In this document: piece after piece, positions 15,029-22,976 of the stretch | Numbering within the stretch: position 1 is the first letter of the stretch | Layout: every line of letters begins with the position of its first letter | Assembly: GCA_009774375.1 (NCBI GenBank) | Contig: VSNO01000058.1 | Location: forward strand, 1-24,750 | Direction of reading: 5' to 3' | DNA length: 24,750 nt | From: Lachnospiraceae bacterium | GTDB taxonomy: Bacteria > Bacillota > Clostridia > Lachnospirales > Lachnospiraceae | Notes under the pieces: model-generated | What the model saw: only the letters and a program-made list of their open reading frames with translations | Told to the model about the DNA's origin: nothing | Database searches by the model: none | Position numbers and translations under genes: made by a program

Positions 15029-16090
15029 CTACCGTGTAAACAGTTTCCGCACTTTCCTCTTCGCGGAGTTCCAGTAATGGCGCATCTGAAACCGTTTATA
15101 ATAGCGCTGCGCTCTCTGATACGCCTTCTCTTTGTCCGCTTCCGCGATCGGCTGGTTGCGCTTTGCGTAGACCGGGGAGCACTCCTTGTACTGCGCAAGC
15201 TCCCTTCTGCACTCCTCCGCAGAAAAAAGCCTTCCCTGCCTGTCCTGATAAGTCCAGCCCTCATAGATATTCTGCTCCGACGCCCAGTACCCGTCAGACA
15301 CATTGTGCCTCGCCCAGTATTTGGGCGCAATGATCTTTCTGACCGTCGTGCTCGTAAACGCCGGGAAATACGTGAAAGAGGAGTTTGCCAGCAGGAGGTA
15401 CCTTGCGTTCTTGATAATCGAATAATCCTTTGCCAGGTCGAAATTGTACGCCTTCACGCCGGGAATCAGCTTTTCCGCCTCCTTCACGTCGTTGGTGATG
15501 ATCATGAACCGCATTTTGGGATTGATCCTTCTCATGTTCTTCATGCCGTGGATCCAGTATCGTTTCTCCAGAAATAATTCCGGGGAATCCATATAGTCCG
15601 TGCAGCGCAGATGAATGATGCACAGATCATCCTGACTGTACTCACAGCAGTCATATTCCGGTTTTACGCGGAGCCACTGCCGGATCTCTTCCTTATAAGG
15701 CAGGTAATAATCCTCTGCCTGCATATTTCCATAGACGAGTACATTTTCCCCCGCACCGCCCCCATTCAGGTTCAGCAGTGTCTCGTCCGTGCCCGTGATG
15801 TACGCCCCATGCTCAATGTCATGTCTGGAATTTGCCAGATAGAGTCTGTCCTCCCTCTCATGATAGACCTTCGCAAAGTCCTCCTTTTCCGCCGGGACGC
15901 CAAATTCCAGCTCCATAAAATACAGACCGCACTGGCTGTGGATGTTGTTTGCCAGCGTCTCGCTGCCCAATATGCTGTAATCACAGTTGTTGCGCAGCGC
16001 GATGCACCGCGTCGTGACATAGCAGAACAGCTGGTTGCCAAGCCCCTGCCCCCTCAATAATTCTGTTGCAATGAGTGGTTTTTTTTCCAT
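15029..16090 (-). CDS. Divergent GT11-like (alpha-1,2-fucosyltransferase family) glycosyltransferase
   Basis: A 353-residue protein with the three GT11 landmarks in order: LLRGQGLGNQLFCYV (11-25) in place of the usual GGLGNQ, IIHLRCTDY (158-166) in place of HVRRGDY, and LLLANSSFTYFPAF (232-245) in place of ANSTFSWW. GT11 enzymes transfer fucose from GDP-fucose to a galactose 2-OH. The first motif suggests a related donor pocket, but divergence in the others leaves donor and linkage open. It is longer than the second GT11 protein of the window because of a basic C-terminal tail of about 70 residues. Start: ATG 16088-16090 with GGAGG five bases upstream; a TTG four codons earlier is discarded. 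Eight A residues follow directly at codons 2-4. Confidence 0.8.
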   Translation of the reverse strand: MEKKPLIATELLRGQGLGNQLFCYVTTRCIALRNNCDYSILGSETLANNIHSQCGLYFMELEFGVPAEKEDFAKVYHEREDRLYLANSRHDIEHGAYITGTDETLLNLNGGGAGENVLVYGNMQAEDYYLPYKEEIRQWLRVKPEYDCCEYSQDDLCIIHLRCTDYMDSPELFLEKRYWIHGMKNMRRINPKMRFMIITNDVKEAEKLIPGVKAYNFDLAKDYSIIKNARYLLLANSSFTYFPAFTSTTVRKIIAPKYWARHNVSDGYWASEQNIYEGWTYQDRQGRLFSAEECRRELAQYKECSPVYAKRNQPIAEADKEKAYQRAQRYYKRFQMRHYWNSAKRKVRKLFTR

Positions 16091-16095
16091 GTCAT

Positions 16096-16100
16096 CCTCC
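16096..16100 (-). promoter_or_regulatory. Ribosome binding site fixing the start at 16090
   Basis: GGAGG on the minus strand, five bases before ATG 16088-16090. The longer frame starting with TTG at 16102 would place this site inside the coding region. An out-of-frame ATG also lies between the site and the start. Confidence 0.65.
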
Positions 16101-16108
16101 AATTCTGC

Positions 16109-17851
16109 CTACAGCGACGTCCTCGTAATCTTCCCTTCATCCACCTTGTAGATGATATCGCACTTCTCGATCGTGTTGAGCCGGTGCGCGATGATCACCA
16201 TCGTCTTTCTGCCATGAAAACTGTTGATCGCCTCCATGACTGCCGCCTCCGTCTCGTTGTCGAGCGCGGAGGTCGCCTCGTCAAACACCAGAATCTCAGG
16301 ATTGTGGTACAGCGCCCTCGCGATGCCGAGGCGCTGCCGCTGTCCGCCGGAGATGCGCACACCCCTGTCGCCGATCGCCGTGTCAAGCCCCTCGGGCAGT
16401 CCCCTGATAAAATCCGCCAGCTGCGCCTCCTCCAGGGCGTCCCAGATGCGCGCGTCGTCAATCTCGTCGTCCGCGATGCCAAACGCGATATTATTCCGGA
16501 CCGGCTCGTCCACCAGATAGATCGACTGCGGGATATACCCAATCTGCGCAAGCCACGTCGGATAATTGTCAAAGATATCCACGCCGTCGCAGAGAATCGC
16601 GCCCTCCCGAACCTTCAACAGTCCCAGCAGGATGTCCACGATCGTCGATTTTCCGGCGCCTGACGGTCCCATGATGCCGACAGACTTCCCGCAGGGAACA
16701 ACCATGTTCGCCCTGTCAAAGATCAGCTTATCCGTGTTGGGATACGCGTACACGATATCCCTCAGCTCAATCCGGTCATGCAGACACATCGTCTTTGACG
16801 CATCAACCGGCCGCAATGTCTGATTGTTCCTCCTGCTGATCTCATTGATGTTCATGTTCTCATACACATAATCCAGACACGGCTTGAAGTACGAGATATC
16901 CGTCATATACGTATTGATGCGGTTCACACTCGGCATCATGCGGATTGCCGCCACGCCGAAGGCCGTCAGGATCGGTACAAGAGTGGAAGCGTCATTTCCG
17001 GCAAGGATATAGAGAATGATATACCCCAGAATGCTTGCGATAAAGATCGTCTCGATCAAAAGCCGCGGCATATTGTTCATCACGGCATAACGCTTGCTGT
17101 AGCCGGCGCCGATCTTGCCGCTTTCCTCATAGTTGTCCGCAAAGAAGGACTCCCTGTGGAGCACCTTGACATCCTTGATGCCATAGATGGCCTGTATCCT
17201 CCACTTCGCGATCCTTGACTGGATCGCCAGATTCTTCTCCCCCAGTCCGGCGAGCCGCGGCTTTAGTATTTTCAGTATCACAACAGAGAGAATCCCGAAC
17301 ACCACGATCAGAAACAGCAGCAGCTTCCACTCCGTCGCGACCATCACGACGCACAGCAGCGCGAACACGACCGCCTCGGAGACAAGCGAGATCATCGCCA
17401 TCAGGATGTTGAACACATTGGGGATGTCACTGTCTGTCAGACGGAACACCGTCGGGATATCCGCGTCGAGATAAAATTCATAAGGCCTGTTCAGAAACTC
17501 CCGCAGTACCTGGCTGATCAGTTTATTCCTGTTGAATGCAATAAACCGGTTCTGCGCATTCGCCAGAAAAAGCAGAAAAATATTTTTCAGCGTATACACC
17601 ACGATCATCGCAGCCAGAAGCGGCACGATAAATTCCTCTATGCTCCCGGTGTGCAAAACGTCCATGATCAGGCGGACATATTTGTTTTCCTGCGCCTTGA
17701 CGGGATCTATGATCACCCACACGACCGGAAGCAGACCGGACACGCTCACCGTCTCAAGCAGTCCGCCTATAAAAATCAGTATGCCCAGAAAACAGATCTG
17801 TATCTTCTGCCGCCTGTCAAGAATGTACCGCATCTTTTTAATAATATCCAT
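16109..17851 (-). CDS. PglK-like ABC transporter, lipid-linked oligosaccharide flippase
   Basis: A 580-residue half-transporter: an N-terminal membrane domain with about six helices (first GILIFIGGLLETVSVSGLLP, about 23-42) and a C-terminal ATPase. Seen: Walker A GPSGAGKS (395-402), Q-loop YIPQS (439-443), signature SGGQR (501-505), Walker B LVFDE (521-525), D-loop SALD and H-loop His556. The ETxxxSGLLPVV segment and overall length resemble PglK/WlaB, which flips undecaprenyl-diphosphate-linked oligosaccharides using ATP as a homodimer. No Wzx flippase was found, so this is the likely exporter of the repeat unit. Start: ATG 17851 chosen over the preceding GTG (17854); the ribosome site is weak for both. 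It opens the G+C-rich block, 45 bases after the upstream stop. Confidence 0.9.
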   Translation of the reverse strand: MDIIKKMRYILDRRQKIQICFLGILIFIGGLLETVSVSGLLPVVWVIIDPVKAQENKYVRLIMDVLHTGSIEEFIVPLLAAMIVVYTLKNIFLLFLANAQNRFIAFNRNKLISQVLREFLNRPYEFYLDADIPTVFRLTDSDIPNVFNILMAMISLVSEAVVFALLCVVMVATEWKLLLFLIVVFGILSVVILKILKPRLAGLGEKNLAIQSRIAKWRIQAIYGIKDVKVLHRESFFADNYEESGKIGAGYSKRYAVMNNMPRLLIETIFIASILGYIILYILAGNDASTLVPILTAFGVAAIRMMPSVNRINTYMTDISYFKPCLDYVYENMNINEISRRNNQTLRPVDASKTMCLHDRIELRDIVYAYPNTDKLIFDRANMVVPCGKSVGIMGPSGAGKSTIVDILLGLLKVREGAILCDGVDIFDNYPTWLAQIGYIPQSIYLVDEPVRNNIAFGIADDEIDDARIWDALEEAQLADFIRGLPEGLDTAIGDRGVRISGGQRQRLGIARALYHNPEILVFDEATSALDNETEAAVMEAINSFHGRKTMVIIAHRLNTIEKCDIIYKVDEGKITRTSL

Positions 17852-17896
17852 CACCTAACCACGCCTTTCAAACCAATCAACGATATGAAATATGTA

Positions 17897-19294
17897 TCAT
17901 GTTCCGATCATCATATTTCTTAACACACTGCAAATATACAAAAATACAGGCAGTGCACCTGTCAAATACTGTATGACAAACCTTCCATACAATACCCTTC
18001 TGCTGTCAAACACATCATTTTTATACATTATTTCCTTCTTTGGCCTTAATAAAACGATCAGAAAAGCAAGACATAACATGAATAACCCATAGAACAGAAA
18101 TTCATAATCATCAATGTCAAGAGCACACATAACATCCGCCAGCATCAATGGATTATCTATCCTTTCAAACCTGTACACCAGATCCAGAAGCAGATTTTTA
18201 GTATTATCTATTTCAAATACCCAATAAAAATGTGAAAACTGTGCCAGCATAATACTGACTGTCATTCCCGTTTCGATCCAGAAAAATCTTTCTGTCATAT
18301 CATTTCTCATATAGTACAGCAGCGGTATCCATGGTGTGAGATACACGATCCAATACGGAAAAAATGGGAATGACATAAATAACAGGCCTAATGACAAAAA
18401 CGGCACCCATACCGCATAATATTTTTGTACTTCGGCATCAACATCTTTCAGATAGCACCAGATACACACTGCCCCGGCAAACAGAAACGATAACGGTATC
18501 TCTGTCTCAAATATCGCGATCCGATTTCCAAATATCCTGTCTACCATATCTGCATTGATCGCATTTTTCTCCACGATCGCAATGCCGTCATCCATAAACG
18601 GAATGCGGAACAATAAAATAGATATAACAGGACCAGCCAGATATAGTATGATCTTTTTTATATTTTTCTCCCTCAGCAGCAATAATGGCAAAAATACAAA
18701 GACGGGAAAAAATTTATACTGAACAGCAACAATAAATAACAATCTAAATTTTTTCATGTCCCCTTTTAAATAGTAGTATACACCCACTAAGGAAAAGAAG
18801 ACACCCATGATATCATACTGCCCTGCGATACAGGTATAAGCGCAGATAAAACCTGATGTCAGGAACATGTACTTTGCCCATTTCGCATTTTGCTCCGATA
18901 TTCCAAGTTCGCGTGCGATCCTTCGCACCATTTCGGCGCTTAAAACCACAAATAACAGGAGTAACGTTTTTGAGTATATGATCACAAACGCATTTCGCAC
19001 AAACGAGACATGCAGAACAGTCTCGATCACTGCAACCGGAAGCTCCCAGATCCCGACTGTCAGATAAAAAATAATGTCATACGTCGGTTCGTGCCCCATC
19101 AGGCCGGCAAGCTGGGACTCTTTTGCAAATGCATAGAAATCATCAAACCGACCGGCAAAAATCGACCGGAATACATCTGTTCCACATCTTATGATCGAAT
19201 GTGTATCCATGTAACAAAAAGAAAAAAGTGGTATGATGATGCACATTAAAACAATACACCAATCCCTGCCTCTAAGCTGTTTGTCCGTAATCAT
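17897..19294 (-). CDS. Polytopic membrane protein, GT87/DUF2029-like GT-C glycosyltransferase
   Basis: About 465 residues with roughly a dozen hydrophobic segments and almost no soluble domain. Visible: HEPTYDIIFYLTVGIWELP in an early outer loop, GQYDIMGVFFSLVGVYYYLKG in the middle, KFFPVFVFLPLLLLREK, and FPFFPYWIVYLTPWIPL. The GQYD and 'K-F-P-x-x-x-P-L-L-L-x-x-K' pattern resembles GT87-type mannosyltransferases that use polyprenyl-phosphate sugars. The exact family is an inference from this pattern. Start: ATG 19294 with GAGGAG seven bases upstream; an ATG five codons earlier contains this ribosome site within its codons and is less likely. It lies between the O-acetylation pair and the flippase and belongs to the most A+T-rich part of the window. 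A non-enzymatic membrane role cannot be excluded. Confidence 0.72.
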   Translation of the reverse strand: MITDKQLRGRDWCIVLMCIIIPLFSFCYMDTHSIIRCGTDVFRSIFAGRFDDFYAFAKESQLAGLMGHEPTYDIIFYLTVGIWELPVAVIETVLHVSFVRNAFVIIYSKTLLLLFVVLSAEMVRRIARELGISEQNAKWAKYMFLTSGFICAYTCIAGQYDIMGVFFSLVGVYYYLKGDMKKFRLLFIVAVQYKFFPVFVFLPLLLLREKNIKKIILYLAGPVISILLFRIPFMDDGIAIVEKNAINADMVDRIFGNRIAIFETEIPLSFLFAGAVCIWCYLKDVDAEVQKYYAVWVPFLSLGLLFMSFPFFPYWIVYLTPWIPLLYYMRNDMTERFFWIETGMTVSIMLAQFSHFYWVFEIDNTKNLLLDLVYRFERIDNPLMLADVMCALDIDDYEFLFYGLFMLCLAFLIVLLRPKKEIMYKNDVFDSRRVLYGRFVIQYLTGALPVFLYICSVLRNMMIGT

Positions 19295-19301
19295 ATTTTC
19301 A

Positions 19302-19307
19302 CTCCTC
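19302..19307 (-). promoter_or_regulatory. Ribosome binding site fixing the start at 19294
   Basis: GAGGAG on the minus strand, seven bases before ATG 19292-19294. It overlaps the alternative upstream ATG at 19307-19309 and so argues against it. Confidence 0.6.
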
Positions 19308-19328
19308 ATTGATTGTCACTTTTTACTG

Positions 19329-20390
19329 TTATTCTGCAAAAATCCCCTCATAATCATAATTCAGGTAATACTGCCGCTCCTGCTCGTAGCGCTCCATATA
19401 GTTTTCTTTCGTCACAAGCCCGTCCCCCGCGGCCATCCACTCCAGTATCATGGAGTTGACATGTGCGGCGTAATGCTCCTTGTCCCTGTAATTGTCCAGA
19501 TCTGTTATTATATCATATCTGTCATGAAAATTGTAGAGTCTTACGTTCGGACATTCCAAAAGCATCTCTGTCGTGATCAGCTCCGCCTCGAAATAATAGT
19601 TGATCATGCCCTCCTGGTTCATAAAATCCCACCAGCAGATGCTGTAGGGCGTATAGAAAATATAAAATGTCGTATCCGGATACCGGTTCACGAGATCCAC
19701 AAAATTCTGCCGGATATTCCCTGTCACCATCTCTATGTCCGCCTCTGTGAGTCCCGGCGCCTCGGGCGCCTTCTCCTCCCAGCGGTCATAGCCCGCCATC
19801 ACATTCTCATAGCCAGTCTCCTTCTCCCACGAGGAATACTCGTCAAATGTCGTACTCGGCTGCCCTGTGATCGTCATAAGCAGATTGTTCAGCACACCGT
19901 GATACCAGACTTCTTTATTGAACACATAATTCACATCATTCCATGGATTATCGTCGTAGAGATACACCGGATACTCATCATAAGCCACATAATCTTTATC
20001 CCTGAGAATGGCGTTGGTATCCATGGTCCAGATGATCGTCTTCAGATCCTTGTTTCGGCTCAGTGCCCTCTCGAGATTCTCAGAAATCTCTTTGTACGCA
20101 GCTCCGGAAAAGGTCTCCTTTACCGACTTTACCCCAAACAGGACATCCGCCTCACTTGTCTTGAAATTCTGTGCCATCGACGTGCCTGTGATAATCAGAT
20201 CATAATCAAAATGCCTTGAAATCCCATCATTAATGTACCGCTCATCATACAGACGATACGATACAAACGGAAACGGTTTATGAAAATGAAAGTATGGGTC
20301 AAATATCCAAAATACAACCAGCAGTAATGCAGTCACGCTAAACAGCGTGATCATACATGTAATGAACCACTTTTTCGCGTTGAACGCCAT
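19329..20390 (-). CDS. SGNH-fold membrane-anchored acyltransferase, partner of MBOAT (DltD/AlgJ-like)
   Basis: A 353-residue protein with one N-terminal membrane anchor (about residues 9-29) and an extracellular domain. The SGNH nucleophile block is LIITGTSMAQ (65-74, Ser71), and the C-terminal acid-His pair is DKEH (Asp303, His306), the classic DxxH spacing. Such proteins receive an acyl group passed through the membrane by an MBOAT protein and transfer it to a sugar hydroxyl; the MBOAT gene lies directly upstream, 39 bases away. Start: ATG 20390 with GGAGG six bases upstream. Together the two genes most probably O-acetylate the polysaccharide on the cell surface. A catalytic Asn block was not located with certainty. 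Confidence 0.82.
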   Translation of the reverse strand: MAFNAKKWFITCMITLFSVTALLLVVFWIFDPYFHFHKPFPFVSYRLYDERYINDGISRHFDYDLIITGTSMAQNFKTSEADVLFGVKSVKETFSGAAYKEISENLERALSRNKDLKTIIWTMDTNAILRDKDYVAYDEYPVYLYDDNPWNDVNYVFNKEVWYHGVLNNLLMTITGQPSTTFDEYSSWEKETGYENVMAGYDRWEEKAPEAPGLTEADIEMVTGNIRQNFVDLVNRYPDTTFYIFYTPYSICWWDFMNQEGMINYYFEAELITTEMLLECPNVRLYNFHDRYDIITDLDNYRDKEHYAAHVNSMILEWMAAGDGLVTKENYMERYEQERQYYLNYDYEGIFAE

Positions 20391-20429
20391 ATTCCACCTC
20401 CTATACTCCGAATCAGCGAAATCAGGATA

Positions 20430-21893
20430 TCAAAAATTAAAATACAAAAACTCACTGACATCCGAAAGTGAAAACACACTCCATAGAAGCAGCCCGACTG
20501 TCACTACAATCCGCCTCGCTCCATACCTGCCATCATTTACTTTTTCCTGCGTATTCCGCATGATCATACAAACCAAAATCAGAATCAATACAAATACAAC
20601 AGGCATAAACCAGGAGCATGCCTGCATCAAACCTCCCATTCCCAGCCGTTCGAGCAGCCGCATCTCGAAAAGTTTGCTAAATGCCTCCGCGATCTGACCA
20701 TATAATTCCCCATCTCCAGACACAGCCAGATTCCCGATCATCTTCACTCCCTGCTCCACAGATTCTGCCCGAAACATACTCCATGCGATCGTGCAGAAAC
20801 AAAACGTTACGATCATTCTCACAACACGTGGTATTTTATCCAAAATACGATCAAAAAAACGATCAAAAAGATTCCCCAGTCCGTTTATGATCCCCCACAG
20901 GATAAACGTCCAGTTTGCTCCATGCCAGATTCCACTGACCAGAAACACAAGCATGACATTTACATATGTCTGTACTTTTCCTCTCCTGCTGCCACCCAGA
21001 GGAATATAGATATATTTTGTAAAAAATCTTGTCAGCGTCATATGCCATCTGTCCCAAAATTCTCTGACGGACGCCGCCTTATATGGAGAATTAAAATTGA
21101 CCGGCAGCTCCACATTAAACATGAAACCGATACCGTATGCCATGTCGCAATATCCGCTGAAATCAAAATAAATCTGCAGGGAATAACATACCATAACCAG
21201 CATAGTACTGACATTGTTGAGCAAATTTACATCGGCATAACCTACTGTCACCACTTTTGACAATGTGTCCGCGACCAGCACCTTCTTTGCCATGCCAAGC
21301 GCAAAAGCATAGATCCCTTTACACAGATTTTCATACTGAATATGATGATTCTCCTCTGCACGCAGCCGCGGGATCAGCTCATCGTGATACACGATCGGTC
21401 CTGCGATCAGCTGAGGAAAAAAGGACACATACGCTGCATATTCCAGCAGACTGTATTTCTCACAGTCACCCCGATACGAATCGACCACATATGATATCTG
21501 CTGAAACGTATAAAAACTGATTCCCAGCGGAAGCGCCAGTCTCAGAAAATGATAGTCTGCATGGAGTACTGTATTGAGATTCTCAATGAAAAAGTCATAA
21601 TATTTGAAACAAAACAAGATCCCCAGATTATAAAGCAGCCCCAACGCCAAAAACAGCTTTCTTAACATCAGCCTGCCCGTCCGGTCCATCAAACAGGCCA
21701 ACAGATAATTAACCAGAATACTCACAATAAGCATTCCGAGATATTGTATACTATTGTACCCATAAAATACCATGGACATCATAGTCAAGTATCCCAGTGC
21801 CATCTTTTCCTGTTTCATATGATGCAGCCAGTAATATCCCAGCACCACCAGCGGAAAAAACAACAAAACAAATATATATGAATTAAAAAGCAT
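20430..21893 (-). CDS. MBOAT O-acyltransferase (AlgI/PatA/DltB-like)
   Basis: A 487-residue polytopic protein with about eleven hydrophobic segments. It begins MLFNSYIFVLLFFPLVV, the standard opening of AlgI-type proteins. Family marks follow: PLGISFYTFQQISYVVD (about 122-138), PQLIAGPIV (160-168), YFDFSGYCDMAYG (242-254), WDRWHMTLTRFF (280-291, His284) and SGIWHGANWTF (320-330, His324, the conserved catalytic histidine). It would move an acetyl group from a cytoplasmic donor across the membrane to its SGNH partner encoded next. Start: ATG 21893 matches the family opening; the reading frame can be extended 11 codons to a TTG, which adds residues foreign to the family. The gap to the preceding GT2 gene is 48 bases, with only a weak GGGGA ribosome site. 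Confidence 0.92.
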   Translation of the reverse strand: MLFNSYIFVLLFFPLVVLGYYWLHHMKQEKMALGYLTMMSMVFYGYNSIQYLGMLIVSILVNYLLACLMDRTGRLMLRKLFLALGLLYNLGILFCFKYYDFFIENLNTVLHADYHFLRLALPLGISFYTFQQISYVVDSYRGDCEKYSLLEYAAYVSFFPQLIAGPIVYHDELIPRLRAEENHHIQYENLCKGIYAFALGMAKKVLVADTLSKVVTVGYADVNLLNNVSTMLVMVCYSLQIYFDFSGYCDMAYGIGFMFNVELPVNFNSPYKAASVREFWDRWHMTLTRFFTKYIYIPLGGSRRGKVQTYVNVMLVFLVSGIWHGANWTFILWGIINGLGNLFDRFFDRILDKIPRVVRMIVTFCFCTIAWSMFRAESVEQGVKMIGNLAVSGDGELYGQIAEAFSKLFEMRLLERLGMGGLMQACSWFMPVVFVLILILVCMIMRNTQEKVNDGRYGARRIVVTVGLLLWSVFSLSDVSEFLYFNF

Positions 21894-21941
21894 AACCGAT
21901 CCCCAAGTCTTTGTCCAAACAAACAATTGTTATTGAATCAA

Positions 21942-22967
21942 TCAGTCCCTCTGTCTCAACGGAATAACAAGCCTGTCATACAGCCATACGGCCAATGCAT
22001 AGACGGAAGGAGACACAAAAAAGAGTTTCCTGCGCAACTTGTCTCCCCTTGATACGATCCCACTATCATAGATCCTGTCCATCTCGGCCTTGTCCTTCCT
22101 TATTTCCCTGACGAGACCTGCAGCGATATCCCTTTTTTTCGATCTGCTGGCATCAACAAAATAAAATAACAGGCGTCTCTGAAAATGATAGCCAGCCAGA
22201 TCAGCCATCTGCGGAGATACCAGCTCCCTGATACAGGCAATATGATCACGCCAAAATGGAATCTCATCGCGAAACATCCGCTCTCCCCATGCCCCATTCA
22301 TAATGCTTCCCTCTCTGTCAAGCACATAATGATAAAAACACTGGTCAACATATACTGCCTGCTCCACCCTGCAGAAAGCACGTGTCGTGTACATGATATC
22401 CTCCGAATTTCTACCCTTGGGAAAAAGCATTCCGCTGACTACATCTCGCTTAAAAAGCTTACTCCAGACAGAATTGTAAATGACATATCTGTCATGCCCG
22501 CCGATATAGATCTTCAAGAGCTCATCCCTGACAAGCGGTATGACACTACCGTCTCCTCCTGCCACTGTTTTGTCAGCATATTCACAAAAATACCTGCATA
22601 CCGCAACCTGGGCATTGTGCCCGGCACACGCCTGATACATCCTCGCATACATCTCCGGCTCGATCCAGTCGTCACTGTCAACATATCCGATATAATCGCC
22701 TGTCACTAATGCCAAACCTGCATTTCTCGCATCTGAAAGACCGCCATTCCGCTTGTGAACCACTTTGACACGCTTGTCCCTCTTCGCATATCCATCACAT
22801 TTTGCAGGCGAGGAATCTGTGGAACCATCATCCACAAGTATAATCTCAAGTCTGCGATATGTCTGGCGCAATATAGACTCCACACATCGATCAAGATACT
22901 GTTCAACATTGTACACAGGTACTATGATGGAGATCAAATCCTTTTCTTCCTCACTCTGCATTTTCAT
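21942..22967 (-). CDS. Glycosyltransferase family 2
   Basis: A 341-residue GT-A transferase of the large EpsJ/CpsI-like group: ISIIVPVYNVEQYLDRCVES (12-31), LVDDGSTDSS (44-53), NGGLSDARNAGL (74-85), GYVDSDDWIEP (94-104) with the DSDD metal site, and the catalytic-region motif NSEDIMYTTRAF near residue 190. The C-terminal 130 residues are helical and basic, usual for this group. Start: ATG 22967 with GAGG four bases upstream; the third codon is also ATG with better spacing. It follows the fucosyltransferase gene by nine bases. Sugar specificity is unknown. Confidence 0.92.
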   Translation of the reverse strand: MKMQSEEEKDLISIIVPVYNVEQYLDRCVESILRQTYRRLEIILVDDGSTDSSPAKCDGYAKRDKRVKVVHKRNGGLSDARNAGLALVTGDYIGYVDSDDWIEPEMYARMYQACAGHNAQVAVCRYFCEYADKTVAGGDGSVIPLVRDELLKIYIGGHDRYVIYNSVWSKLFKRDVVSGMLFPKGRNSEDIMYTTRAFCRVEQAVYVDQCFYHYVLDREGSIMNGAWGERMFRDEIPFWRDHIACIRELVSPQMADLAGYHFQRRLLFYFVDASRSKKRDIAAGLVREIRKDKAEMDRIYDSGIVSRGDKLRRKLFFVSPSVYALAVWLYDRLVIPLRQRD

Positions 22968-22976
22968 CCAACCTCA

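Noticed and set aside
14342..15577. Plus-strand open frame of 411 codons
   Set aside because: It lies antisense to the DUF5672 and GT11-like genes in a G+C-rich block where stops are rare. It has no ribosome site, no recognisable motif and an Arg/His/Pro-heavy composition typical of shadow frames.
16195..16572. Second minus-strand frame within the ABC transporter
   Set aside because: Arg/Ser-rich frame-shifted shadow of the ATPase domain. The Walker A, signature and Walker B motifs are in the other frame.
19233..20219. Plus-strand open frame of 328 codons
   Set aside because: Antisense to the SGNH acyltransferase gene, whose Ser and DxxH motifs and strong ribosome site show the minus strand is coding.
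20850..20870. Short tandem repeat CGATCAAAAA in the MBOAT gene
   Set aside because: Two imperfect copies encode an ordinary Asp-Arg-Phe-Phe-Asp-Arg stretch within an intact frame; no sign of expansion.
21919..21935. AACAATTGTT palindrome before the MBOAT gene as an operator
   Set aside because: A ten-base A+T-rich palindrome is expected by chance at this length and there is no second copy elsewhere in the gaps I read.
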